From: Pseudomonadota bacterium
Lineage (GTDB): Bacteria > Pseudomonadota > Gammaproteobacteria > Burkholderiales > Burkholderiaceae_B
Length of the DNA: 64,000 nt
Assembly: GCA_023389155.1 (NCBI GenBank)
Contig: JAEWEV010000003.1
Location: 62,001 to 126,000, forward strand
Direction: 5' to 3'
Shown: positions 26,705 through 35,842 of the stretch, piece after piece
Layout of the letters: every line of letters begins with the position of its first letter
Position numbering within the stretch: the first letter of the stretch is position 1
The notes under the pieces: model-generated
What the model saw: the letters and a program-made list of their open reading frames with translations, nothing else
Databases searched by the model: none
Told to the model about the DNA's origin: nothing
Program-made: the position numbers and the translations under genes

Positions 26705-27178
26705 TCAGTTGGTGGTGTTTGCGGTCCCGGAAGCCTCACGTGTCAGAACCAGGACATCGCCCTCTCCCTCCTGAACGATTTCACCCCGCTGGTTGATCAG
26801 TTCAAAGCGCCGACTGATTTTTCCATTTTTCCCGCTTTTTCCCAGCGTTGTGGACAGAATCGATAATTTCAGATGAATTGTGTCGTTAACCAGCAGCGGC
26901 GCCCGAAAATTCCAGTTGCGATATCCGAGCATCGCGATCACCGAATCATGGAAAATGCCCATTTCGTGCATCATTCCCGTACTGACTGCTATCCCCAGAA
27001 CGCCATGCACCACGCGCTGTCCGTAGCGAGTCGACTTGGAGAACTCCATGTCGGCGTGTATCGGATTCCAGTCGCCCGAGATCATGGAGAACATCGTCAG
27101 GTCCGTTTCGGTAATCGTTCTGCCGCCGCTCTCGAATGTCTGACCCGTCCTGAAGTCTTCAAAATAATATCCGGTCAT
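26705..27178 (-). CDS. MaoC-family (R)-enoyl-CoA hydratase-like protein
   Basis: 157-residue single hot-dog domain. The hydratase motif is present: ISGDWNPIHADMEFS (Asp and His, residues about 34-42), preceded by FEDFRTGQTFESGGRTITETDLTMF. Such enzymes hydrate or dehydrate acyl-CoA thioesters. The start overlaps the stop of the acyl-CoA synthetase gene (ATGA), so the CoA ester formed by that enzyme is the probable substrate source. Confidence 0.88.
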   Translation of the reverse strand: MTGYYFEDFRTGQTFESGGRTITETDLTMFSMISGDWNPIHADMEFSKSTRYGQRVVHGVLGIAVSTGMMHEMGIFHDSVIAMLGYRNWNFRAPLLVNDTIHLKLSILSTTLGKSGKNGKISRRFELINQRGEIVQEGEGDVLVLTREASGTANTTN

Positions 27179-28779
27179 GCTTCTATCCCAAGTTTTTCCA
27201 TTGCCATTTCCCTGAGTTTCCTACGCTGGATCTTCACACCGTTTGAACTGAGCGTTGTCGGAAACTTCCCGATTTCCCAGATACGAACCGGGATCTTGAA
27301 AGGCGCCATGCATGTGGCAAGCGCCGTGCGCAGAGCCGCCTCATTCGTTGCCATACCGGCTTGGGCAATCACAAACGCCACACAGCGGTTCTGACCATCC
27401 TGCTCTACTCCGACGACTTGAGCATCACTGACACCGGGTTGCGCCTTGAGCACATCTTCAATTTCAGTGGGGTCCACGAGAAAGCCCGCCAGCCGTATGG
27501 CGTCGCCCTGACGCGTCTGGTACACAAAACTGCCGTCATCACGCAGATAGCCCAGATCCCCCGTCGAAAAATAGCCTTCCGAATCTACCGCCTGATCTGT
27601 CGCCGCCTGATTGTCCAAATAGCCGACAAAATTCGTATCGGAACAGATTTCGATGACGCCACTTTGTCCGGCATCCAGCAAGTGTCCGGTATCGGGATCA
27701 CGAATGCGAATTCTGGCCTCCGAACTGGCCGGTGTGCCACCAGCCATGATTCGTTCCCCCAGAGGCAAATCCGGGTTCTGCAAGGAAAAAAGAGCCTGTA
27801 CTTCACTGGAACCATAGAGGCCATACATGGGCACTTTTCGCTGCCACGCCGTTTTACCAAAACTGTCATATCCTGCATGAAATGCTGCAAAACCGAAGAT
27901 GCGCGCGGATGGAAAGGGAACCGGGCTGTCTGACTGTTCCAGTATCCGGGTATACATTTCATCGCTGCCAAACAAATGGGTAACGGCATGTTCGTTAATG
28001 AGCTTCGCCGCTTCCGCACCATCAAAGGTATCCATCAGCACGACAGGCTTGCCTGCCGCGAAACAGCCAAAAACCGCATTGAAGCCAAATACACCGCAAA
28101 ATGGCAGCGCCGCCAGCAAAACAACGCCGTCCTCCTCAAGCCGGTAGGCACGGGCGACACGCTGACTGTGCGTTGCAACGGTGTGCTGGGTATGCATGAC
28201 CAATTTGGGATTGCTTGTCGTGCCAGAGGTGGTAAACAGAATGCAAAGCGCGTCAGGCGTATCGTGACGATCTACCGTAAAATATTCGGGGCACGCCACG
28301 CCATCAAGATCCAGTACGGATACCGGCCTACCCAGCTGTGAGTCGGGCACCTTCTCGTGATGATTCACGAAGACGATGGACTCCAGCCGCTCCAACTGCT
28401 GGCCATCCACATCCCGAAGAATCGACATGAAATCGATTTTTCTGAACGTCGGTTCCAGGATCAGCATGCGGGCGGCCGATTTTTCCAGAATGTACGAGAC
28501 TTCGTGAGAACGGTAGCGGGTGTTGACCGTCACCAGCGTGGCGCCCAGTGCACTCAAGCCAAAAAATAGCGCCAGCCACTCCATACGGTTCACCAGCCAT
28601 ATCGCCACTCTGTCCCCGGGGCCGATACCCTGTGTCTGCAACCAGCAGACCGCGCGATCGCATAGCGCACCGAACCTCTCATAGGTGTATGCTTGCGTTC
28701 CGTCGACAAATGCAACCGCGTCGGGATACTCTCGCCGGTTGACTTCCAGCAGATCTACGATAGTCCGGGCCTGCAGCAT
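27175..28779 (-). CDS. AMP-binding acyl/aryl-CoA synthetase
   Basis: 534-residue ANL-superfamily ligase. A3/P-loop LFTTSGTTSNPK, A5 YGLYGSSE, A8 region STGDLGYLRDDG and VYQTRQGDAIRLAGFLVDPTEIE, and the C-terminal A10 segment LSSNGVKIQRRKLRE with the adenylation Lys are all recognisable. It activates a carboxylic acid to its CoA ester. It begins one base after the livF stop and overlaps maoC, so it belongs to the Liv-type importer operon. Proximity to cat genes makes an aromatic or aryl-aliphatic acid plausible, but this is inference. Confidence 0.9.
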   Translation of the reverse strand: MLQARTIVDLLEVNRREYPDAVAFVDGTQAYTYERFGALCDRAVCWLQTQGIGPGDRVAIWLVNRMEWLALFFGLSALGATLVTVNTRYRSHEVSYILEKSAARMLILEPTFRKIDFMSILRDVDGQQLERLESIVFVNHHEKVPDSQLGRPVSVLDLDGVACPEYFTVDRHDTPDALCILFTTSGTTSNPKLVMHTQHTVATHSQRVARAYRLEEDGVVLLAALPFCGVFGFNAVFGCFAAGKPVVLMDTFDGAEAAKLINEHAVTHLFGSDEMYTRILEQSDSPVPFPSARIFGFAAFHAGYDSFGKTAWQRKVPMYGLYGSSEVQALFSLQNPDLPLGERIMAGGTPASSEARIRIRDPDTGHLLDAGQSGVIEICSDTNFVGYLDNQAATDQAVDSEGYFSTGDLGYLRDDGSFVYQTRQGDAIRLAGFLVDPTEIEDVLKAQPGVSDAQVVGVEQDGQNRCVAFVIAQAGMATNEAALRTALATCMAPFKIPVRIWEIGKFPTTLSSNGVKIQRRKLREMAMEKLGIEA

Positions 28780-28780
28780 G

Positions 28781-29494
28781 TCAATATAGCTCCATCAACT
28801 TGGCATTGTCCGACAGCTCTGAAGGCAGGGACTCCTGAATAACCTGGCCCGCTTTCATCACCAGAACACGGTCTGAAATCTTCAGCGCTTCCCTGACATT
28901 CTGCTCCACAAGCAGAATGGACATCCCGGTTGTCTGCTGCAACTCCCGTATGGGATAAAGCAAGTCTTGAAACAGCTTGGGAGCCAGGCCAATGGAAGGC
29001 TCATCCATCAACAGGCAGCGAGGTCGAGACAGCATGGCGCGTCCGATCGATGCAATCTGCTGCTGCCCGCCAGATAGCGTGCCGGCACGCTGATCATAGA
29101 AAGTTTTCAAGGCCGGCAAAACCGAAATAACCCATTCAAGACGCTCTGCCCGATGCTGCTTCGGTATGCCTGCAGCCCACATGCCCATCTTCATGATTTC
29201 CCGAACCGTCAGTCCGGGAAATACGCCTCGCCCTTCCGGGACCAGTGAAATGCCCTTTCCTGTCAGCACTTTCGGCTCAATCCGCGGCTGCTTCTCGTCG
29301 TCCAGAAAGATCTCACCGTGCTGGCACGGAATCAGTCCGTACAGTGCTTTAATTAGAGTGGACTTACCGGCACCGTTGTGTCCGATTAAACATAATACTT
29401 CACGATTTCTCAGCGAAAAATCGAAATTCTCCAGAACCGGTCGGCCACCGTACCCGACAGTCAGATTCTCTGCCCTGATCATTGTTTCTGTCAT
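28781..29494 (-). CDS. livF: Branched-chain amino acid-type ABC transporter ATPase (LivF)
   Basis: 237-residue ATPase. Walker A GHNGAGKST, signature LSGGQQQIASIGRAML, Walker B RCLLMDEPSIGLAP and the LivF-type ending LLVEQNVREALKISDRVLVMKAG. It overlaps livG by four bases (ATGA) and is followed one base later by the ligase gene. Members of this class also import aromatic acids and amides, so the Liv names state homology rather than substrate. Confidence 0.92.
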   Translation of the reverse strand: MTETMIRAENLTVGYGGRPVLENFDFSLRNREVLCLIGHNGAGKSTLIKALYGLIPCQHGEIFLDDEKQPRIEPKVLTGKGISLVPEGRGVFPGLTVREIMKMGMWAAGIPKQHRAERLEWVISVLPALKTFYDQRAGTLSGGQQQIASIGRAMLSRPRCLLMDEPSIGLAPKLFQDLLYPIRELQQTTGMSILLVEQNVREALKISDRVLVMKAGQVIQESLPSELSDNAKLMELY

Positions 29495-30246
29495 TCTGCT
29501 CGTTCTCCGAAATAAATCGCTGTCAGGTGCGGATCTTTCAGCACTGCCTCGGGTTCGCCATCGGCCATCAACTTGCCCTGGTCCAGAAAGGCAATACGAT
29601 CAGAAATGCCATACACAATATCAAGATTGTGTTCAATAATGCATACTGTCACGCCCTGCTTCACTTCATTGCGCAGCAGCTCAAGAAAATGCGAATAGGA
29701 TCCTCTATCAAGGCCGGAGGCCGGTTCGTCCAAAAGCCAGATTTTTGCATCGGCAGCCATGATTCTGGCCAGACTCAGAAACTTCCTCTCGGCGTACGAC
29801 AGATCCAGCGCGCGCACATCAGCCTTGTGTGACAGGCGGGTCTTTTCCAGAATGTCTCTGACCCTCTGCTTACGTTGCGCCATGGCCGGGCGACCGCCAG
29901 GCTGCCATAACCATGCAACGGGCTCCATGACAGACAGTACATTTTCCTCAACCGTCATCCGGTCAAAGAGGCGTAAATCCTGGAAAGTGCGCGCAATGCC
30001 CTTGCGGGCAATTTTCCAGTGGGGCAGACCGACAATGGACTCCCCTCGCCATAAAATGTCGCCCCCACTGGGAACAAGATGGCCGGTAATGAGGTTAAAT
30101 AGCGTCGTTTTGCCCGCTCCATTGGGCCCCACCAGCGTGGTCACAATGCCAGCGCGCAGGTCCAGCGATACATTCCGGGTCACCTTCAAACCGCCAAAAT
30201 TTTTCTCAAGATTGCTGATGTGCAACAGAACCTGATTATCACTCAT
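29491..30246 (-). CDS. livG: Branched-chain amino acid-type ABC transporter ATPase (LivG)
   Basis: 251 residues from the ATG at 30246, which overlaps the livM stop (ATGA); the longer frame reads into livM and is rejected. Walker A GPNGAGKTT, signature variant LSYAERKFLSLAR, Walker B IWLLDEPASGLD, and a LivG-type C-terminus (GEPEAVLKDPHLTAIYFGE). The signature loop reads LSYAE rather than the usual LPYG/LSGG, a tolerated but less common form. Confidence 0.9.
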   Translation of the reverse strand: MSDNQVLLHISNLEKNFGGLKVTRNVSLDLRAGIVTTLVGPNGAGKTTLFNLITGHLVPSGGDILWRGESIVGLPHWKIARKGIARTFQDLRLFDRMTVEENVLSVMEPVAWLWQPGGRPAMAQRKQRVRDILEKTRLSHKADVRALDLSYAERKFLSLARIMAADAKIWLLDEPASGLDRGSYSHFLELLRNEVKQGVTVCIIEHNLDIVYGISDRIAFLDQGKLMADGEPEAVLKDPHLTAIYFGERAE

Positions 30247-31127
30247 GGCTTGACCTGCTTTCGGGACGAACCAACCAGGCCACCAGGGCGAAATATCATG
30301 AGAAGCACCATCGCTATGCCATACGCAATCTGTTGAATGGCTCCAATTTCTGTCTGGGGAAGGAACCACATATAGCTGAATACGCTAGGCAGTGCCATGA
30401 GAATGACAGCACCGACAACAGGGCCCCACAACGTCCCCGTCCCGCCAATAATGACCATTGCCATCAGCAAAACCGATGTGTCCAGGGTAAAGCTCTCCAC
30501 ATTAATAAAGCCGTTGTAAAAAGCGTAAAGCGCCCCCGCAATCGCCGATAATGAAGAAGAAATCACAACTGCCAGGGTCTTGATGACGGCGACATTCTTG
30601 CCCATCGTATAAGCAGCGGACTCACTGTCGCGGATAGCCTGCAGGTTACGACCAAAGCTAGATCGGGAAAGAATCATGATAATGGCACCGACCAGAAACA
30701 GCGACATCACAGCCAGTAACAGAAACTGCGCGGGATCGATCACATCAAATCCAAATACATTCGCGGGCGGAATGCCAATTACGCCACCGATACCGCCTGT
30801 AAAAGACTTCCATTCCGAGAATACGGTCACGCCAATAACCTGTAACCCAAGCGATGCCGCCACGAAATACTCGCCGCGCACCCTCAACGCCGGCAGTGCC
30901 AGAACAAGGGAAACCAGTGCGCAGACACACATGGCGACGGGGATTGTCAGGAATATCGATACACTCAGGTGCATGGCAACATACGCGGCAGTATAAGCAC
31001 CCAGTCCAAAAAAAATTGCATGTGCCATGGAAAAAATGCCAGCGTAGCCCATAATGAAATTGAGCGTGAGCGCCAGGACGGCATTAATGCAGATCAGTGT
31101 GGCGAGGTTAAGAAGGTAGGCAAGCAT
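30243..31127 (-). CDS. livM: Branched-chain amino acid-type ABC transporter permease (LivM)
   Basis: 294-residue permease with about eight hydrophobic segments. LivM hallmarks: LNFIMGYAGIFSMAHAIFFGLGAYTAAY near the N-terminus, the EAA-like loop SSFGRNLQAIRDSESAAYTMGKNVAVIKTLA, and GGTGTLWGPVVGAVILMALP. Separated from livH by 13 bases and overlapping livG. Confidence 0.92.
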   Translation of the reverse strand: MLAYLLNLATLICINAVLALTLNFIMGYAGIFSMAHAIFFGLGAYTAAYVAMHLSVSIFLTIPVAMCVCALVSLVLALPALRVRGEYFVAASLGLQVIGVTVFSEWKSFTGGIGGVIGIPPANVFGFDVIDPAQFLLLAVMSLFLVGAIIMILSRSSFGRNLQAIRDSESAAYTMGKNVAVIKTLAVVISSSLSAIAGALYAFYNGFINVESFTLDTSVLLMAMVIIGGTGTLWGPVVGAVILMALPSVFSYMWFLPQTEIGAIQQIAYGIAMVLLMIFRPGGLVGSSRKQVKP

Positions 31128-31140
31128 AGGTTAATCACAG

Positions 31141-32013
31141 TCAGGTGGTAATGGCGCGGCCGAAAAAGCCGGACGGCCTGAACAGGATAAACAGGAACAA
31201 AACGACAAATGTCACCGCCTCGCTCCACTGTGGGCCAAGATAGATCAGCGCAAAGTTCTCTGTAATACCCAGAAGCAGGCCGGCGAAGGCAGCACCTTTA
31301 AGACTGCCCACACCGCCCACGATGGTCGCGGCCAGACTGATAAGCATCACATGATGAGCTGCGGCCGGATTCAGGCCGGAGCTTGCACCGGTAAGAATGG
31401 CTGCAGGCACGACAAGCAACGAACCGATGACGAACACAATCGTAGATAAACGCCTTGGGTTAAGCCCGTAGACTCTGACCAGAGAGGGGTTCTCCGACAG
31501 TGCTCGCATGGCAATACCAATATGCGTACGATTGAGAAACACCTGCAGTGCAAAAAAGAATGTCAGCATGCAAATAATCGCAATGGCAGACAGCGGCGAA
31601 ACAAACAACCCTGGCATCATCTCCAGACTTTGCGAAAGCGGTGTATTGACCGAAACAAAACCTCTGCCAAAAATCATGCCGATCAGGTTCTGAACTATGA
31701 TCCCAACGCCCAGAGACGCCACAAAGACGGTAAAGAATGAACCCTCATGCCGCTGGATGGGTGCATATACCCATTTATCCAGCAGTATGCCAAATGCAAT
31801 CGCGCCGATCGTCGCGGCCAGTACTGCCAGTACCCAGTGAAACTGAGCCAGGGAATACAAATAATAGAAAATATAGGCAGCAATGGTGAAGGTTGCACCA
31901 TGAGCAAAATGGAATATCCTGGTGCAACCGAATATCAGGGAGAACCCAACTGCGATGAGGGCATACAAGGCACCGGTCTGTATGCCGTTGATCAGTAACT
32001 GAAGTGCCAGCAT
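31141..32013 (-). CDS. livH: Branched-chain amino acid-type ABC transporter permease (LivH)
   Basis: 290-residue permease. LivH hallmarks: NGIQTGALYALIAVGFSLIFGCTRIFHFAHG at residues 9-39, the coupling loop HIGIAMRALSENPSLVRVYGLNPRRL, and ATIVGGVGSLKGAAFAGLLLG. It forms the membrane channel with LivM. It starts 15 bases after the livK stop. Confidence 0.92.
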   Translation of the reverse strand: MLALQLLINGIQTGALYALIAVGFSLIFGCTRIFHFAHGATFTIAAYIFYYLYSLAQFHWVLAVLAATIGAIAFGILLDKWVYAPIQRHEGSFFTVFVASLGVGIIVQNLIGMIFGRGFVSVNTPLSQSLEMMPGLFVSPLSAIAIICMLTFFFALQVFLNRTHIGIAMRALSENPSLVRVYGLNPRRLSTIVFVIGSLLVVPAAILTGASSGLNPAAAHHVMLISLAATIVGGVGSLKGAAFAGLLLGITENFALIYLGPQWSEAVTFVVLFLFILFRPSGFFGRAITT

Positions 32014-32028
32014 GGATAAACGCCCTGT

Positions 32029-33159
32029 TTATTTGCCAGACACTGACACAACTTTCCCGGATGCGCCGTCGATCTCATTGACCTGCATCGGACTGATAAC
32101 CGTGCCATTCTCGGTAAAAGTCACTTTCCCGCCCACCAGATCAAAGGTTTTGGTTTCGTTACGCTGGCGCAGCAGATTCTCTCCGGTGATGGGCTCGCCT
32201 TTTTTCTCCAGCTCGCTGGCCAGCAGGCCAAACAGTCGGACTGCATTGTAATAATTGGCAATATAGGCCGAGGGCAGTTTGTTATATTTGGCCTGATAAT
32301 CGTCCACAAAGCGTTTTGTAACGGGATCGTCCGATTTCCAGTCCACATTCTGCGTGGTGTAGAGAGCACCCTTTGCTTCTGGCAAAGCGTTCGTTTCGGG
32401 AATGGAAAAGGCACTATAGCTGGCAATCTGCTGCTTAATGCCGTTATCTCGGAATTGCTTGATCATCTGGGATTGCTGTGAGCCGTACGAAGCGATGTAG
32501 ATAACATCCGGATTGGCTGCACGCACCCGCGCAGCAATTCCTGCAAACTGCTGCATCGCTGCTGGCACCGACAGTGACTCGGCCAGTTCACCGCCGGCCG
32601 CGGGAAGACTGTTTTCCAGTTCCTTTCTGATGCCTTCGCCCAGCGGATCATCCACGTACACAAGGACGAATTTTTTCAGATTCTTTTCTTTTATCAGATA
32701 CGGCAAAATGGCCTTCACTTCGTCTGTCGCGAGCGGAATGACGTTCCAGAAATATGGGCCCAGACCGGCCAGGTCAGGTCCCACTCCTCCACCGTTGACT
32801 GCCACCGTCTTACTGCGGGCGGCTGTCGTGGAAATCGCTTTGGAAACACCGGTAAACGCTGACAATACATAAGGCACTTTGGCCACGTTCACCAGCTTAT
32901 TCATGCTGATCACGCCCTGCTGCGGCAATGCCTGGCTGTCCTCGTACTGAATTCTAAGCTTGTCGCCAAGCAAATTATCTTCGTTTATGTGATCACGTGC
33001 CAGATTGGCCCCGGATCCAAAAATATCTCCATAACTGGCATTGGGGCCGCTAAGCGGAAATGTCGCCCCGATTGTAATGTCTGCCATCGCAACAGTGGCA
33101 AATGCCGTACTCGCGAGCCCGGCCATTAGCCGCAGAACCATCTTTACGATTCGTGCCAT
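32029..33159 (-). CDS. Liv-type ABC transporter substrate-binding protein
   Basis: 376 residues with signal peptide (cleavage near ATVAMA-DI) and the periplasmic-binding-protein type I pattern: ITIGATFPLSGPNASYGDIFGSGANLARDHINE, GVISMNKLVNVAKVPYVLSAFTG, and AIYIASYGSQQSQMIKQ-like strand. First gene of the operon livK-H-M-G-F-ligase-maoC. Its promoter region (33160-33470) is shared with the divergent catB gene and contains a CatR/BenM-type site and an 18-bp palindrome, so substrate is likely linked to aromatic acid catabolism. Confidence 0.9.
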   Translation of the reverse strand: MARIVKMVLRLMAGLASTAFATVAMADITIGATFPLSGPNASYGDIFGSGANLARDHINEDNLLGDKLRIQYEDSQALPQQGVISMNKLVNVAKVPYVLSAFTGVSKAISTTAARSKTVAVNGGGVGPDLAGLGPYFWNVIPLATDEVKAILPYLIKEKNLKKFVLVYVDDPLGEGIRKELENSLPAAGGELAESLSVPAAMQQFAGIAARVRAANPDVIYIASYGSQQSQMIKQFRDNGIKQQIASYSAFSIPETNALPEAKGALYTTQNVDWKSDDPVTKRFVDDYQAKYNKLPSAYIANYYNAVRLFGLLASELEKKGEPITGENLLRQRNETKTFDLVGGKVTFTENGTVISPMQVNEIDGASGKVVSVSGK

Positions 33160-33329
33160 TCCTGTCTCCTGATCGTTTTTTAGTATTGTGTTTAGTGGCC
33201 AACGTTATAAGCTCGACGCTGAAACTGAAGTCCACCATTGCTACGCTGGTCGTGAAACTCTGCAAATGATATTCGCATGTTATGGTTTGATGGGACAATT
33301 AATCTTTTTGGAAGATGCCCTTTAATACA

Positions 33330-33347
33330 GGTTAACGATCGTTAACC
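33330..33347. promoter_or_regulatory. Perfect 18-bp palindrome, putative operator
   Basis: GGTTAACGATCGTTAACC reads identically on both strands. It lies in the livK/catB intergenic region, 170 bases before livK and 124 bases before catB. The length and full symmetry suggest a dimeric regulator, such as the TetR encoded at 37.9-38.5 kb, but this assignment is inference. Confidence 0.65.
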
Positions 33348-33366
33348 CCTAGCGCAGGGGCTGCCC

Positions 33367-33381
33367 ATACTTTTTAGGTAT
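33367..33381. promoter_or_regulatory. CatR/BenM-type LysR binding site, copy 1
   Basis: ATACTTTTTAGGTAT fits the BenM/CatM consensus ATAC-N7-GTAT exactly, 90 bases upstream of the catB start. An identical-type site precedes the LysR gene. Confidence 0.75.
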
Positions 33382-33470
33382 ACCTGAAAACAAATTCCAT
33401 ATTAGACCCGTGACAGGTCGCCTTATATACTTGAAAAATGAACAATAGGGCAACACACAGGGAAACGGAT

Positions 33471-34589
33471 ATGGACGTGACCATCGTCGAAATCAGCACA
33501 CAAATTCTTGATATACCTACCATTCGTCCGCACAGAATGTCGGTGGCGACCATGAATAACCAATGCCTGGTACTTGTCAGAATCAAAATGTCAGATGGCA
33601 TAGAAGGTATCGGCGAGGCAACCACCATAGGCGGGCTCAATTATGGCGGAGAAAGTCCCGAGAGCATGAAGGCCAATATTGACCGCTATTTCGCTCCCCT
33701 GCTGATTGGCCAGCCGGCAAACCGGCTCGCAGCCTTGCGTCAGCGAATCAATAAAGCCATCAAGGACAATCGCTTTGCCAAATGCGCGATCGAGACCGCC
33801 CTGTACGATGCGTATGCAAAACGCCTGGGGGTACCTCTCAATGCCCTGTTTGGTGGCGCCATTCATGATGAAATCAGTGTCGCCTGGACACTTGCCAGCG
33901 GCAATACACAGACCGATATCGCGGAAGCCCGTCAGATGCTCGATAGCAGACGTCACCGCATTTTCAAACTGAAAGTCGGCATGCGAGCGCCGCAGGATGA
34001 TCTTAAACACATTCGCGATATCCACCAGGCGCTGGGTGATCAGGTAAGTATCCGTATTGATGTCAATCAGGGCTGGTCAGAAACCGAAACGGTGCAAATG
34101 CTGCGCGCACTGGCAGACAATGGCGTCGAACTGGTGGAGCAACCTATACATGAAAAGAATCTTGCCGGTCTGCAACGACTGACTTCATTGGGTATCGTGC
34201 CGATTATGGCTGATGAGTCCCTGAAGGGGCCAGAAGACGGATTTGCACTGGCCTGCGCCCACTGCGCCAATGTCTTCGCCATCAAAATTGAACAGGCCGG
34301 CGGGCTGCAGAATGCCAGAGATTTGATCGCTATTGCGCAATCAGCCGACATCGCACTTTACGGCGGAACGATGCTGGAAGGTTCCATTGCCACTGTCGCC
34401 GCAGCGCACCTGTTCTCAACGATTTCCCGTCTTGAGTGGGGAACCGAAATGTTCGGGCCGCTGCTGCTGAAAGATGAAATTCTTGCTACGCCATTGGATT
34501 ACAGCGACTTTACTCTGAAAATCCCCACAGGACCGGGGCTTGGGATCAGTCTTGACGAAGACAAGGTCGCGTTCTATACACGCAAGTGA
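33471..34589 (+). CDS. catB: Muconate cycloisomerase
   Basis: Converts cis,cis-muconate to muconolactone in the beta-ketoadipate (catechol ortho) pathway. 372 residues from ATG 33471; the upstream ATG at 33438 adds a non-family tail. Enolase-superfamily residues are all visible: substrate loop GEATTIGGLNYGGESPES, KLK in FKLKVGM (catalytic Lys pair), metal ligands Asp in IDVNQGW, Glu in VEQPIH and Asp-Glu in MADESL, and the opposite-face Lys in FAIKIEQAGG. The plus-strand gene stands alone, followed by the convergent pcaD; its promoter holds a CatR/BenM-type site. Confidence 0.93.
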   Translation: MDVTIVEISTQILDIPTIRPHRMSVATMNNQCLVLVRIKMSDGIEGIGEATTIGGLNYGGESPESMKANIDRYFAPLLIGQPANRLAALRQRINKAIKDNRFAKCAIETALYDAYAKRLGVPLNALFGGAIHDEISVAWTLASGNTQTDIAEARQMLDSRRHRIFKLKVGMRAPQDDLKHIRDIHQALGDQVSIRIDVNQGWSETETVQMLRALADNGVELVEQPIHEKNLAGLQRLTSLGIVPIMADESLKGPEDGFALACAHCANVFAIKIEQAGGLQNARDLIAIAQSADIALYGGTMLEGSIATVAAAHLFSTISRLEWGTEMFGPLLLKDEILATPLDYSDFTLKIPTGPGLGISLDEDKVAFYTRK

Positions 34590-34644
34590 AATATTTGCAG
34601 TGAACGTCTGGTCCGGGACAGCACTGGATGCCAGAGCGTCTGCG

Positions 34645-35424
34645 TCAACCCAGAAATTCAGATACCGCGGCATTGAATGACGCCGCGGCTTCGATATTGG
34701 ATAAATGGGATGCGGCAAGATCCACCCGCCTGGCACCGGCTACCTGATCAGCAATAAAGTCGGCATCGATGCATGTCGTTACCGGGTCGTGCACGCCCGC
34801 CACGACAAGCAATGGATTGTCGATGCCGTGGATGGCATCGCGCAGATCGGCGCTCGCCAGCGCCTCACAGCACCCAGCATAGCCTTCCACCGGTGTACTG
34901 CGCAGTTCATCGATCAGCGCAGCGACCCTGGATGGATTGTCGTCGACATAATCGGCAGTAAACCAGCGCTGTGCTGCACCATCGGCAACAGGAGCCATTC
35001 CCTCCTCAGACCGGACCAGCGCAGCACGCCCCTCCCAGGCAGGCTGCTGACCGATTTTTGCTGCAGTATTACAGATGACCAGACGATCCAGTCGATGACC
35101 CGCGTAGATGCCCAGCCATTGGCCAATTATTCCCCCCATTGAAATTCCGCAGAAGCTGAAAGTGCCGATCTCCAAGGCATCGGCAAGTGCCAGAACGTCC
35201 CTGCCGAGCAACTCGAGGGAATAGGGCCCCTGCGTAACAGAGGTGCGGCCATGACCACGTGTGTCATAACTGAGAACCCGATGCGTTTTACTGAAAAACT
35301 CAATCTGATCACGCCACATCTGACGGGAGGTTCCAAGTGAGTTTGACAGAATCAGCACTGGCGCATGAATGCTACCATCCAATTGGTAGCTGATCGTACA
35401 GTCATCAAGACGAATTGAAGCCAT
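34645..35424 (-). CDS. pcaD: 3-oxoadipate enol-lactonase
   Basis: 259-residue alpha/beta hydrolase that opens beta-ketoadipate enol-lactone to beta-ketoadipate. Family markers: LILSNSLGTSRQMWRDQIEFFSKTHRVLSYDTRGHGRTS, the nucleophile elbow CGISMGGIIGQWLG, Asp in VVAGVHDPVT and the catalytic His in AASHLSNIEAA. It follows catC on the minus strand after a 93-base gap containing an inverted repeat (CACCATA ... TATGGTG), and ends 55 bases from the convergent catB. Confidence 0.93.
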   Translation of the reverse strand: MASIRLDDCTISYQLDGSIHAPVLILSNSLGTSRQMWRDQIEFFSKTHRVLSYDTRGHGRTSVTQGPYSLELLGRDVLALADALEIGTFSFCGISMGGIIGQWLGIYAGHRLDRLVICNTAAKIGQQPAWEGRAALVRSEEGMAPVADGAAQRWFTADYVDDNPSRVAALIDELRSTPVEGYAGCCEALASADLRDAIHGIDNPLLVVAGVHDPVTTCIDADFIADQVAGARRVDLAASHLSNIEAAASFNAAVSEFLG

Positions 35425-35471
35425 AGATCATCGATCCTTTCTGTTTGTGTTGTGGCCAAAATCTCAATTCA

Positions 35472-35504
35472 CACCATAGCGCTGGTCGCTCCAACGTTAT
35501 GGTG
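35472..35504. other. Inverted repeat between catC and pcaD
   Basis: CACCATA (35472-35478) and TATGGTG (35498-35504) flank 19 bases in the catC-pcaD gap. It could be an mRNA hairpin or an operator half-site pair; no T-run follows. Confidence 0.4.
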
Positions 35505-35517
35505 AAATCGGAGTGAC

Positions 35518-35793
35518 TCAGATCGCTGACGGGTGCTTGCACAGGGCCGTTACCTGAATTTCCATATAGGGAAACAGTGGCAGTCCCGACAGGATATTGT
35601 GCAGCTCTTCATTGTCCTGCACATCAAAAATACTGACGTTGCTATATTTTCCAACGACCCGCCAGATATGAGGCCACTTGCCGGAACGCTGCAAGTCCTG
35701 CGAATACTGCTTTTCCTTGGCCTTGATATCTGCAGCTACGTCAGCAGGCAGGTCATGAGGAATATTGACTGTCATTTCAACCATGAACAACAT
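35518..35793 (-). CDS. catC: Muconolactone delta-isomerase
   Basis: 91-residue enzyme, the usual size of CatC, isomerising muconolactone to beta-ketoadipate enol-lactone. The characteristic N-terminus MLFMVEMTVNIPHDLP, then AADIKAKEKQYSQDLQRSGKWPHIWRVVG, NVSIFDV and GLPLFPYMEIQVTALCKHPS are recognised. It lies between a Bug receptor gene and pcaD on the minus strand, so CatB, CatC and PcaD cover three consecutive steps; catechol 1,2-dioxygenase is not present in the window. Confidence 0.95.
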   Translation of the reverse strand: MLFMVEMTVNIPHDLPADVAADIKAKEKQYSQDLQRSGKWPHIWRVVGKYSNVSIFDVQDNEELHNILSGLPLFPYMEIQVTALCKHPSAI

Positions 35794-35842
35794 ATGCGAT
35801 CCTTGATAATAATGGACTGTATAAACAACGCTTGCGGGCTGC

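Larger units (their letters stand above)
33160..33470. promoter_or_regulatory. Divergent livK/catB control region
   Basis: Gene-free stretch of 311 bases between livK (minus) and catB (plus). It contains a perfect 18-bp palindrome (33330-33347) and an ATAC-N7-GTAT site (33367-33381); both are listed separately. No coding frame is convincing here. Confidence 0.7.
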
